Assembly (NCBI GenBank): GCA_042091375.1 | Contig: JBELHO010000026.1 | Span: forward strand, 1-44,528 | Length of the DNA: 44,528 nt | Direction: 5' to 3' | From: JBELHO01 sp042091375 | GTDB lineage: Bacteria; Pseudomonadota; Gammaproteobacteria; Enterobacterales; Alteromonadaceae | Part shown: one piece after another, positions 24,589 to 32,794 of the stretch | Layout: each line of letters begins with the position of its first letter | How positions within the stretch are numbered: position 1 is the stretch's first letter | The notes under the pieces: generated by a model | The model's input: the letters and a program-made list of their open reading frames with translations, nothing else | The model's database searches: none | What the model was told of the DNA's origin: nothing | Made by a program: the position numbers and the translations under genes

Positions 24589-25353
24589 ATGCAAAACGCT
24601 ATTGCTGATGACAGCGCTCCGCCAAGTCTTTTTACTATAGACAAGCAAACGCTTAGGGCCAACACCCGCCTTGATAATCAACAATCAGCATCTGGTCAAT
24701 TGGTGTTTATCGAATATGGTGTGATCGCGGTGATCACTGAGCAAGGGCGTTATTTAGTGCCGCCACGGCAGGTGATCTGGCTTCCCGGCGCCACCGATTA
24801 CCAATTAGTCGCGGCTACGCCTGCTGCCATTGTCCGTTTTCAGCTATCTCAGCAAACGCAACATCAACTCAATAATACCACGACAGTATTAGCTGTTGAT
24901 GGTTTTTTATTGTCGTTGTTGACGGAGAGTATTGATCGGCAAGTGATGAATTTCGGCGCACTGGCTTATCATCATTTAAGTCATTTATTGCTGAGTAGGC
25001 TTGAACTTGCTCCGCCTTTATCGCTATTGTTACCAGCAATTAAAGATCCGCGGTTACTGGCCATTACGCGACGACAACAAAAGTTTCCGGCATTAAAAAC
25101 CGATCTAGTTGCTTGGGGAAAATTTGTTAAAACCTCATCTAGAACTTTAACCAGATTATTTAAAAATGAAACCGGTATGACTTACAGTCAATGGAAACAA
25201 ATAATGCTGATCCACATAGCAATAATAGAGCTTAGTCTTGGAGTCAGTATTGCCGATATTGCTAAAAGTTTGGGATATGAGTCGAGTTCAGCTTTTATTT
25301 ATATGTTTAAAAAACACATGAAAGTGACTCCCAGTCATTACTTACGTGACTAA
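24589..25353 (+). CDS. AraC-family transcriptional regulator
   Basis: This regulator of about 254 residues has an N-terminal cupin-like sensor (FIEYGVIAVITEQGRYLVPP, then VIWLPGATDYQL) and a C-terminal double HTH (~165-254). The second HTH reads VSIADIAKSLGYESSSAFIYMFKKHMKVTPSHYLRD, a textbook AraC ending. The frame is open from 24385, but the preceding 68 codons resemble nothing, and the ATG at 24589 gives the normal family length. No nearby operon is an obvious target. The gene begins just right of the assembly gap, so its promoter region may be mis-assembled. Confidence 0.88.
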   Translation: MQNAIADDSAPPSLFTIDKQTLRANTRLDNQQSASGQLVFIEYGVIAVITEQGRYLVPPRQVIWLPGATDYQLVAATPAAIVRFQLSQQTQHQLNNTTTVLAVDGFLLSLLTESIDRQVMNFGALAYHHLSHLLLSRLELAPPLSLLLPAIKDPRLLAITRRQQKFPALKTDLVAWGKFVKTSSRTLTRLFKNETGMTYSQWKQIMLIHIAIIELSLGVSIADIAKSLGYESSSAFIYMFKKHMKVTPSHYLRD

Positions 25354-25414
25354 AACTGCCAGAGCAGCTGTACACAACTAATTATTAACTAGGCTATTTC
25401 TATTGGTGATTGGG

Positions 25415-25612
25415 TCATTGACATTGCTTGCTATTATTGAACGCTGTGACACAGTGTTGACAAACACAAGCTGTGTTTTTTAGCTCTTTTGGTATTTGCT
25501 TAAGCAGCTCCTCTGGGATATTGGCGGTCATGCACCAACAGCCAGCAGGGGCGTCGATAGCGCAGCTATTTGCCTTGTTACACAATGGGCAGGTCAGTCT
25601 ATCTAGAGTCAT
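25415..25612 (-). CDS. Small cysteine-rich CWC protein
   Basis: This 65-residue protein has eight cysteines in the CWC family pattern: CPLCNKANSC, then CWC, then IPEELLKQIPKELKNTACVCQHC. The pairs could bind zinc. The family is small, widespread in proteobacteria and of unknown function. It lies downstream of the LacI-type gene on the same strand after 19 bp, so it may share that transcript. ATG is the start; the upstream bases are AT-rich with no strong ribosome binding site. Confidence 0.85.
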   Translation of the reverse strand: MTLDRLTCPLCNKANSCAIDAPAGCWCMTANIPEELLKQIPKELKNTACVCQHCVTAFNNSKQCQ

Positions 25613-25631
25613 TTTTATGATTATTATTGGA

Positions 25632-26639
25632 TTAAGGGGTGTTAAAGGGGACGATTGAACTGCGTGAAATTAAATTAGGCTTAAATATCTGCTGCACTTG
25701 CCTAGTCTCTTTTTGGTAGACTTCAGTTAAGGCCAGAATAGCGGCCATTTTGCCCATCTGGTTCACTGGGTTTTCAATAGTGGATAATTTGGGGTAAAGA
25801 TGCGGGGCAAAAACAACATTATCAAAACCTATCACAGACAAGTCAGCGGGTAATTTCATGCCGTGCTCTCGGGCACAAGTCATCGCCCCTGATGCCATTT
25901 CATCATTAGCACAGACTAAGCCGCTAAATTGATACTTTTCATCTATGAAGTGCTGTAAGCCTTCAATACCTCCGGTTTCACTGAAGTCGGCAACATAAAC
26001 TAAATCATCGTTGTAAGGGATATTGTATTCGCGTAGGGCGCGTTTATGACCGACAAGGCGAGCATAAGCATCGGCTTTGTATTGCGGCCCAGCAATATAA
26101 GCTATGCTAGTATGACCTTGTTCTAGCAGGGCCTTTGCCGCGAGGTAACCCCCTAATTCGTTATCTAAACTAATACAGCGTTCGGCTAAGTTATCCACCA
26201 AACGACTGACTAAAATGATAGGAGTACTGCCTTTGCTAAGTTCAACTAAGTATTCGTCACTCACCGCTTCTACGTGTAAAATAATCGCATCACAATTTCT
26301 ACTGATCAAAAACTCAATACCGTCTTTTTCTTTGTCAATTTCACTGTGCCCTGTGGTAATAATGACGTGTTTTCCCGCAGCTCTAAGGGTGGTTTCAACG
26401 CCACTCATCATTTCACCAAAGAACGGGCCTGTGATCTCTGAGACTAATAAGCCTATACAATTACTGCGGTTAGAGGCTAAAGATTGGGCAATAGAATTAG
26501 GACGATAGCCAAGTTCTTGCATCGCAGATTCAACTTTTTTGCGGGTATTGTCACTTACCCGTGCATTTTTGTTCATTACTCGCGATACGGTCGCAAGTGA
26601 TACACCTGCTAATTTTGACACTTGGTATATTGTGGCCAT
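25632..26639 (-). CDS. LacI-family transcriptional regulator of the sugar locus
   Basis: This 335-residue repressor has an N-terminal HTH (TIYQVSKLAGVSLATVSRVMNKN, hinge helix NSIAQSLASNRS) and a periplasmic-binding-type sugar domain (GLLVSEITGPFFGEMMSGVE to SVIGFDNVVFAP). It is the third gene on the minus strand after the GH1 and GPH genes, 108 bp behind the latter. The three operators at 29782, 37568 and 37749 share the AAGCGCTT core that LacI proteins recognise, and this is the only LacI-type gene in the window. No such operator lies in front of the gene itself. The inducer is probably a beta-glucoside or its breakdown product. Confidence 0.92.
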   Translation of the reverse strand: MATIYQVSKLAGVSLATVSRVMNKNARVSDNTRKKVESAMQELGYRPNSIAQSLASNRSNCIGLLVSEITGPFFGEMMSGVETTLRAAGKHVIITTGHSEIDKEKDGIEFLISRNCDAIILHVEAVSDEYLVELSKGSTPIILVSRLVDNLAERCISLDNELGGYLAAKALLEQGHTSIAYIAGPQYKADAYARLVGHKRALREYNIPYNDDLVYVADFSETGGIEGLQHFIDEKYQFSGLVCANDEMASGAMTCAREHGMKLPADLSVIGFDNVVFAPHLYPKLSTIENPVNQMGKMAAILALTEVYQKETRQVQQIFKPNLISRSSIVPFNTP

Positions 26640-26747
26640 GATTAATTTAAACTCTGGTTCTATTCACTATCGTCATAAATTCTAACACATTGATTGTATA
26701 TATCGATGCTTGCGCGATTAACAATCGATAAGTTGTGCTAACAAACC

Positions 26748-28286
26748 TTAGCTAGTTGCCGCTGTCGGATTTCTCTGTGTGCTAAGTTCACTGCCAATTT
26801 GCTTGTTTTGTTGGCAACTCAGCGGATACCACAACATTAATGCCGCCGCTGCAAAGGCAAAAGCAGCCGGGATCCAACTCATTAATAGCTGTATGCCAGG
26901 TAACGACTGCTCTACAGTGGTCGCATCCATACCGTTATAACCATAACCGGCAAGAACGACTAATACTAAGGCACCAGCAAAGCCGCCGCCAGTTTTTTGT
27001 ACAAAAGTGCCTGCCGAATACACTAAACCCGTGGCTCTGCGGCCATTTTTCCACTCCGAATAGTCGGCACTGTCACCGAGCATACTAAAGTATAAGGTTG
27101 GCATCATAGCCGCGAAAAACTCAGCGGCACAGCCCAAGGCGAATAAACCAATAATATTGCCTTTTGGCAGCCAGTAAAGAGCGCCAGTAAACAAACCACA
27201 AAGTACTAAAATAGCCATAAAAAGGCGTTTTTTACCAAATTTTTCTGCTAAGTGGCTGGTGGATAAAGCACCGAGAATAGAGACCAGTAATAAGGCGATA
27301 AAATACTGGCCAGCCATTAACTCATCACCAATGTGATATTTGAAATAATAAGCGATAACGCCGTATTTTATGCCATTGCACATCATGGTTAAAAAGCCTA
27401 TACCCAATAATACCAACCAAGGTTTATTGGTGAGTAAATCAACCATGTCGCGTTGCGTGCCAGTCATATTGGCTTTCGGTTTGGCAATAAGCTGCTTGAT
27501 CACTAGCGTCATCACAACCAGCACAACGGCGAAAAATAGGCCGCTGTACAAGTTGCGGTAATAGAAAAATAGCGTCATAGCTAACAACGGCATAATGATA
27601 AATGGCAGGTTTTTAGATAAATCAAGTAATTCTGATTTTAGGCTAGCTGTGTTATCGACAGTTGGGGTAACTCGCTCTTTGGTGGTAACAAAAGTGATCA
27701 CCATGAAAAACATTAACAGCGCTGCAAATAAGTACATCGCATATTGGTATCCTTGTGCGTCGTTACCACCACCAAAATAAGCCACTAAGTCGGGTAAAAA
27801 GCCCATCACTAATAAGCCACCGGCAAAAGCACCGGCAAATCTAAAACTTGATAGCCGAGTGCGCTCGCTATCACTTGCAGTCATCACCCCCATCAACGCT
27901 GAATAAGGCACATTGTTGATGGTGTAGGCTAAGGTTAAACCAATATAGGTGACATAGGCGTAGACCAATTTACCTTGATCAGAGAAGTTTGGGGTGGTGA
28001 AACACAACACCATAAATAAGCCCAGGGCAGGAGTTGACCACAAAATCCACGGCCTGAATTTCCCCCAGCGAGTATTGGTGCGATCGGCAATCATCCCCAT
28101 AATGATATCGGTTACCCCATCTGATAAGCGCACCACTAGAAACAACATGGCTGCCGCTGCCGCTGTGAGGCCAAAAGTATCAGTGTAAAATACCGCTAAA
28201 TAGGCTAACGCACCTCGCCATACCAGATTGGCAGCAGCATCGCCCATGGCGTATCCGAGTTTTTCTGAAAAGGCCAGTTTATTCAT
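26748..28286 (-). CDS. GPH-family sugar:cation symporter (MelB-like), first copy
   Basis: This 512-residue inner-membrane carrier has about 12 transmembrane helices. It starts KLGYAMGDAAANLVWRGALAYLAVFYTDTFGL, typical of glycoside-pentoside-hexuronide symporters. The cytoplasmic loop ADRTNTRWGKFRPWILW and the C-terminal YFSMLGDSADYSEWKNGRRATGLVYS region are further family marks. It follows the GH1 beta-glucosidase gene by 48 bp on the same strand, so it likely imports the disaccharide that GH1 cleaves in the cytoplasm. It is paralogous to the carrier at 37824-39182, and the two probably serve different sugars. Confidence 0.92.
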   Translation of the reverse strand: MNKLAFSEKLGYAMGDAAANLVWRGALAYLAVFYTDTFGLTAAAAAMLFLVVRLSDGVTDIIMGMIADRTNTRWGKFRPWILWSTPALGLFMVLCFTTPNFSDQGKLVYAYVTYIGLTLAYTINNVPYSALMGVMTASDSERTRLSSFRFAGAFAGGLLVMGFLPDLVAYFGGGNDAQGYQYAMYLFAALLMFFMVITFVTTKERVTPTVDNTASLKSELLDLSKNLPFIIMPLLAMTLFFYYRNLYSGLFFAVVLVVMTLVIKQLIAKPKANMTGTQRDMVDLLTNKPWLVLLGIGFLTMMCNGIKYGVIAYYFKYHIGDELMAGQYFIALLLVSILGALSTSHLAEKFGKKRLFMAILVLCGLFTGALYWLPKGNIIGLFALGCAAEFFAAMMPTLYFSMLGDSADYSEWKNGRRATGLVYSAGTFVQKTGGGFAGALVLVVLAGYGYNGMDATTVEQSLPGIQLLMSWIPAAFAFAAAALMLWYPLSCQQNKQIGSELSTQRNPTAATS

Positions 28287-28334
28287 TATTATTGTTATCC
28301 CAGTTATTCTGCCATTAAAAATTCGCAGTAAGCA

Positions 28335-29669
28335 CTAGCTTGTTCTTTCAGCGATAAGTTTTTTATAAGCTAAGCCACTTGCTTTTACTGTACGGGTTTG
28401 AGTGGGGTAGTCAACATGTACAATACCAAAGCGCTTGAGATAGCCTTCCGCCCACTCAAAATTGTCCATTAAACTCCATGCAAAATAGCCTTTGATATTG
28501 ACCCCCATGCCAATGGCTTTATCGACCGCATTGAGATGGTTTTGGTAATAGTTGATGCGATCGATATCATTGACTTCGCCATTGACCAGTTGATCTTTCA
28601 TTGCCGCGCCGTTTTCAGTGATATAAACAGGGGGCAATTCATAGCGTTGATTTAAGTCGACTAATAAATTGCTAAAAGCTTGTGGATAAATCTCCCAATC
28701 CATGTCAGTGCGTGGCACATCATCGATGCGCACTTCGGCAAAGCCTTGATCATCATGGTGTTGATAAATCATCCGGGTGTAAAAGTTAACACCGAGAAAA
28801 TCCATCGGTTGACAGATAATTTCCATGTCGCCTTGCTCTATGACTGGCCGCTGCGCTTCAGGCAGTTGGTCAATTATGTCGGGGTATTGACCAGCGAGTA
28901 TTGGCCTAGCATACCATTGATCAAAGTAATCATTGGCAAAGTCGGTGGCTGCTTGATCTTCAGGCGAGTCCGTTAAGGGGTAGCCTGGGGTAAAATTCAA
29001 TACAATCCCATTTTTAGTTGATGGGCTTTGTGTTGATAATACCTGCATCGCTAAACCGTGCGCTAACAGTAAGTGGTGAGCGGCTTTTTTACCGTAGTTT
29101 TTACTTTTTAAACCCGGGGCATGCACGCCGGCTTCATAGCCTAGATAAGCACTGCAAAAAGGCTCGTTGAGGGTGGCATAAGCATGCACTCGATTGCCAA
29201 AAGCTTCGACAACGTGTGCAACATATTGCTGAAATTTATAGGCAGTGGCGCGGTTTAACCAACCGCCTTGATCTTCTAGATGTTGCGGCAGATCCCAATG
29301 ATATAAAGTGACAAAGGCTTTGATCCCTTTTTGGTTGAGGGCATCAAGTATGTCAGTGTAAAACTTCATTCCACTCTCGTTGACTCGACCATCTTCATCG
29401 ATAACCCGTGGCCAAGAAATAGACAAGCGATAAGCATCGACACCTAATGAATGAATTAATTCAATATCTGAGCGCCAGTGATTAAAATGATCACAAGCGA
29501 CATCACCGTTAGATTGATCAGCAATTTTGCCTTCAGTTGCACAGAAGGTATCCCATATGCAAGGCAAACGATGGTCAACGCCACCTTCAATTTGAAACGA
29601 GGCGGTAGCCACGCCATAAATAAAATCTGAGCTTAACATGGCAGAGTTTGGGTTTAATGAGAGAGTCAT
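28335..29669 (-). CDS. Cytoplasmic beta-glucosidase, GH1
   Basis: This 444-residue retaining beta-glucosidase has its acid/base Glu169 in ATLNEP and its nucleophile Glu352 in YITENGA. The barrel start FIYGVATASFQIEGG and the C-terminal SLMDNFEWAEGYLKRFGIVHVDY are classical. There is no signal peptide, so it acts on imported cellobiose or related beta-glucosides. The frame is open to 29747, but the extra 26 residues match nothing in GH1; the ATG at 29669 leaves the usual short N-terminus and has GGAATAG upstream. It is the first gene of the operon GH1-GPH-LacI. A LacI operator lies 112 bp upstream, the same distance as in front of the TonB receptor gene. Confidence 0.93.
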   Translation of the reverse strand: MTLSLNPNSAMLSSDFIYGVATASFQIEGGVDHRLPCIWDTFCATEGKIADQSNGDVACDHFNHWRSDIELIHSLGVDAYRLSISWPRVIDEDGRVNESGMKFYTDILDALNQKGIKAFVTLYHWDLPQHLEDQGGWLNRATAYKFQQYVAHVVEAFGNRVHAYATLNEPFCSAYLGYEAGVHAPGLKSKNYGKKAAHHLLLAHGLAMQVLSTQSPSTKNGIVLNFTPGYPLTDSPEDQAATDFANDYFDQWYARPILAGQYPDIIDQLPEAQRPVIEQGDMEIICQPMDFLGVNFYTRMIYQHHDDQGFAEVRIDDVPRTDMDWEIYPQAFSNLLVDLNQRYELPPVYITENGAAMKDQLVNGEVNDIDRINYYQNHLNAVDKAIGMGVNIKGYFAWSLMDNFEWAEGYLKRFGIVHVDYPTQTRTVKASGLAYKKLIAERTS

Positions 29670-29781
29670 CTGATAATCTATTCCGTTTTGCCCTATGGCG
29701 TTAATAATCAATACATTTGATGCTTTATTTATCGAAGCCCCTCTCAAACCATTTGCTTAAAAGGTAAATATCGATTATAAA

Positions 29782-29795
29782 TGAAAGCGCTTACA
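29782..29795. promoter_or_regulatory. LacI-type operator in the GH1/GluP divergent promoter region
   Basis: TGAAAGCGCTTACA is a near-palindrome around AAGCGCTT. It lies 112 bp before the GH1 start and 120 bp before the divergent GluP-like start, so one site may control both directions. It differs by one base from the perfect palindrome at 37568. Confidence 0.75.
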
Positions 29796-29883
29796 TAAAA
29801 GGTTAATCGCATCGTGAGTAAAGGTCAATAGTTTTTAGAAAATGCATTAGGTTTTAGACCAAATGGCAAAGACAAGGTAAAGT

Positions 29884-29899
29884 AGTGACAAAGATCACT
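29884..29899. promoter_or_regulatory. CRP-like dyad close to the GluP-like start
   Basis: AGTGA-CAAAGA-TCACT has the symmetric GTGA-N6-TCAC core of CRP sites. It ends only 16 bp before the ATG at 29916, which is unusual for an activator site, so it may be fortuitous or repressive. Confidence 0.3.
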
Positions 29900-29915
29900 C
29901 TGGGGAGATAATAAT

Positions 29916-31166
29916 ATGGCTGGTTCACCAACCGTTTCAATTCAACATTCAGGTCACAACGAACAAGGCAACTATGGTTTTGCTTTAACGTCATTAACTT
30001 CGTTGTTTTTTATGTGGGGGTTTATCACTTGTTTAAACGATATTTTAATTCCGCATTTAAAAGGCGTATTTAACTTATCTTACACACAAGCCATGCTGGT
30101 GCAATTTTGTTTTTTTGGTGCTTATTTTTTAGTGTCATTGCCAGCGGGTAAAATAGTTAAACAATTGGGCTTTCAAAAAGGCATAGTGGTTGGCTTAGTG
30201 ATCGCCGCCTTGGGTTGTTTTGCATTTTATCCAGCAGCAGCGATGCACAGTTATCCGGTTTTCTTATTTGCTTTATTTATACTCGCCAGTGGCATCACTT
30301 TGTTACAAGTGTCGGCAAACCCTTACGTCAGTATTTTAGGTAAGGCTGAAACTGCTTCATCGCGCTTAACCTTAACACAAGCTTTTAATTCATTGGGCAC
30401 AACCATAGCGCCGTTTTTTGGTGCTTTACTTATTTTACAACAAGTTAGCGAATCTATGTCTGCTACCCAAAAAGCTGAGGCGGTGCAAATGCCTTATGTG
30501 ATGTTAGCAGGGTTATTGTTGTTATTGGCGGCAATTTTTGCTTACTTGAAATTGCCTGTTGTTGCACAGCAAAGTGAACAACAACAGCAAACTGAGGGAT
30601 CAGGCAGTGCATGGCAATACCGTCATTTAGTACTTGGCGCTGTGGGTATATTTGTCTATGTCGGTGCTGAAGTATCCATAGGCAGTTTCTTGGTTAACTT
30701 TTTTAACGATCCGACGATTGCTGGCATGGAAGAAACTGAGGCGGCGAAATATATTGCCTATTATTGGGGTGGAGCTATGGTTGGGCGGTTTATTGGTGCT
30801 GCTGTGATGCAAAAAATAGCTGCCGGTAAAGCCTTGGCATTTAACAGTGTCGCAGCGGTTGGGTTGATATTGGTTGCCACATTTATGTCAGGTTATATTG
30901 CCATGTGGGCTATTTTGTTAGTTGGTTTGTGCAATTCCATTATGTTTCCGACTATTTTTAGTTTGGCCATCACCGGCTTAAAAGAGCATACCAGCCAAGG
31001 CTCAGGTATTTTGTGTCTAGCCATTGTAGGTGGCGCTATTGTACCGCTTCTGCAAGGTCTATTAGCCGATGCCGTAGGTTTACAATATTCCTTTTTACTA
31101 CCAGTATTGTGTTATGTTTTTATCATCTACTACGGCTTAGTGGGCAGTAAGATACAGCAACAATAA
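29916..31166 (+). CDS. FucP/GluP-like sugar MFS transporter
   Basis: This 416-residue inner-membrane carrier has about 12 helices and belongs to the fucose/glucose-galactose:H+ symporter group. Marks are FMWGFITCLNDILIPHLKG near the first helix, SYTQAMLVQFCFFGAYFLVSLPAG, LQVSANPYVSILG, and MFPTIFSLAITGLKEHTSQGSG in the second half. It probably takes up the glucose released from beta-glucosides. It is divergent from the GH1 operon and shares the LacI operator at 29782. GGGGAGA precedes the ATG. It converges on the first halogenase-like gene, with a hairpin between them. Confidence 0.92.
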   Translation: MAGSPTVSIQHSGHNEQGNYGFALTSLTSLFFMWGFITCLNDILIPHLKGVFNLSYTQAMLVQFCFFGAYFLVSLPAGKIVKQLGFQKGIVVGLVIAALGCFAFYPAAAMHSYPVFLFALFILASGITLLQVSANPYVSILGKAETASSRLTLTQAFNSLGTTIAPFFGALLILQQVSESMSATQKAEAVQMPYVMLAGLLLLLAAIFAYLKLPVVAQQSEQQQQTEGSGSAWQYRHLVLGAVGIFVYVGAEVSIGSFLVNFFNDPTIAGMEETEAAKYIAYYWGGAMVGRFIGAAVMQKIAAGKALAFNSVAAVGLILVATFMSGYIAMWAILLVGLCNSIMFPTIFSLAITGLKEHTSQGSGILCLAIVGGAIVPLLQGLLADAVGLQYSFLLPVLCYVFIIYYGLVGSKIQQQ

Positions 31167-31182
31167 TTGTTATCTTGAGTTT

Positions 31183-31220
31183 AAGGGTATTCACATCATT
31201 ATCTCGCGGTGAGTACCCTT
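31183..31220 (+). terminator. Hairpin after the GluP-like gene
   Basis: AAGGGTATTCAC and GTGAGTACCCTT pair over 12 positions with one G-U wobble, around a 14-nt loop, 16 bp after the stop codon. No U-tract follows. It lies between convergent genes and may end either transcript. Confidence 0.45.
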
Positions 31221-31296
31221 ATAGATGAGAGTTATCGGCCTAGGCCTATACACTAAAGTTGTGGCAAGTTAACTCAGCTACAAACAGCACCTGCAT

Positions 31297-32784
31297 TTAG
31301 TCGTTGGCTGGGCAATACTGCTTAATAAAATCAGCGTGCTCAGGTAACTGAGCAACTGCCTTGTTGATCGCTGCTTTAATACCATTCATAAACTGTTGCA
31401 GTTCCTCGTCTTTCATAACGTTGGCAATTTGGTGATATTGCATCGGCATCAAGCCTTGTCCCAGCATCACTTGCGTCCAAGAATCGACTCTAAAAATATC
31501 GCCATCGTCTAAAAATACTCGCCCCGTTTCTTTAAATAACGCGATTTTATGGGCCAGTGAATCCGGTAGCGGCATTTGTTGGCAATGCTGCCAAAACTCA
31601 CTGTCTTGGCGTTGATTAACGGCGTAATGTAACACGATAAAGTCGCGCACTGCATTGAGTTCAGAATCTAATTTTTGATTGTATTCGTCAATAGCTGTTG
31701 TGGTAACGCCTTGATACGGGAATAGCCGCAATAACCGGACAATCGCTGTCATAATTAAATGAATACTGGTGGACTCCAGCGGCTCGATAAAACCACTAGA
31801 CAAACCAATGGCTACACAGTTTTTATTCCAGCCCTTTCTCCTTCGCCCAGTAGTAAATTTGATCACTCGTGGCTCTGTGGTTTGTTCACCGTCAAGATTG
31901 ACCAGTAGCAAAGCTTTGGCGTCGTCGTCAGATAAATACTTACTGCAAAAAACCAAGCCATTGCCCACCCTGTTTTGCAGAGGAATTTGCCATTGCCAGC
32001 CGGCTTTATGGGCAATAGAACGCGTATAAGGTATAGGTTTTCGAGTGTTTTTGGTTTGCACTGCAATAGCACTGTCACAGGGCAACCAATGGGACCAGTC
32101 GTCATAACCTGTATGTAAAGCTTGTTCGATTAACAAGCCTTTGAAGCCTGTACAATCAATAAATAAATCGCCGCTGATCAGTTTGCCAGAAGCCAATTGT
32201 ATCGATTTGATATCACCCGTATCTGGACATTTGTTTACTGTGGTTATTTTGCCTTCTATGCGCTCTGTACCCAGCTTCTCACTGAAGTTGCGCAGGTATT
32301 TAGCATATAAAGTCGCATCTAAGTGGTAGGCATAATTCATCGGGTGTTCGCGGCTTAACACAAATTTATTTTGTTTAGCGGCTTGTAATTCAAAGCAGTA
32401 ATCGCCAAAGCTATCACTGTGACCTTTTTGTTGGCCATGGAGCCAAAAATGGTGAAATTCACCCGCCCAACATTCTTTTCCTGTGACACCAAACGAGTGT
32501 ATATATTGGTCGTTTACTTGTCCCCAATTTTCAAAATTGATCCCTAATTTAAAGGTAGCATTGGTAGCTTTCATCACCTCTTGCTCGTTAATACCCAGTA
32601 GTTTATGAAAATTCTTAATGGGTGGAATGGTGGCTTCACCGACGCCAACGGTACCAATATCGTCAGATTCGATTAAACTTACTTTGATGTTATTGCCCAG
32701 TAATTTCGACATTGCAGCGGCAGTCATCCAGCCAGCTGTTCCACCGCCAGCAATAACAAGGTGTTTGATTGGACCCTGATTCAT
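31297..32784 (-). CDS. Flavin-dependent tryptophan-halogenase-like protein, first copy
   Basis: This 495-residue FAD enzyme has the tryptophan halogenase fold. Visible marks are the FAD motif GGGTAGW (13-19), Lys79 in ATFKLG at the position of the catalytic lysine of PrnA, the halogenase signature WQWQIP (263-268), and the acidic residue of FIEPLEST (Glu334 or Glu337). All key motifs are intact, so halogenation chemistry is possible, yet no natural-product genes are near. Such genes are often found beside TonB receptors and sugar genes in marine and plant-associated proteobacteria, and their substrates are mostly unknown. It lies 10 bp behind the second copy in one operon and needs a flavin reductase encoded elsewhere. 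Confidence 0.88.
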   Translation of the reverse strand: MNQGPIKHLVIAGGGTAGWMTAAAMSKLLGNNIKVSLIESDDIGTVGVGEATIPPIKNFHKLLGINEQEVMKATNATFKLGINFENWGQVNDQYIHSFGVTGKECWAGEFHHFWLHGQQKGHSDSFGDYCFELQAAKQNKFVLSREHPMNYAYHLDATLYAKYLRNFSEKLGTERIEGKITTVNKCPDTGDIKSIQLASGKLISGDLFIDCTGFKGLLIEQALHTGYDDWSHWLPCDSAIAVQTKNTRKPIPYTRSIAHKAGWQWQIPLQNRVGNGLVFCSKYLSDDDAKALLLVNLDGEQTTEPRVIKFTTGRRRKGWNKNCVAIGLSSGFIEPLESTSIHLIMTAIVRLLRLFPYQGVTTTAIDEYNQKLDSELNAVRDFIVLHYAVNQRQDSEFWQHCQQMPLPDSLAHKIALFKETGRVFLDDGDIFRVDSWTQVMLGQGLMPMQYHQIANVMKDEELQQFMNGIKAAINKAVAQLPEHADFIKQYCPAND

Positions 32785-32794
32785 AGTATTTCTC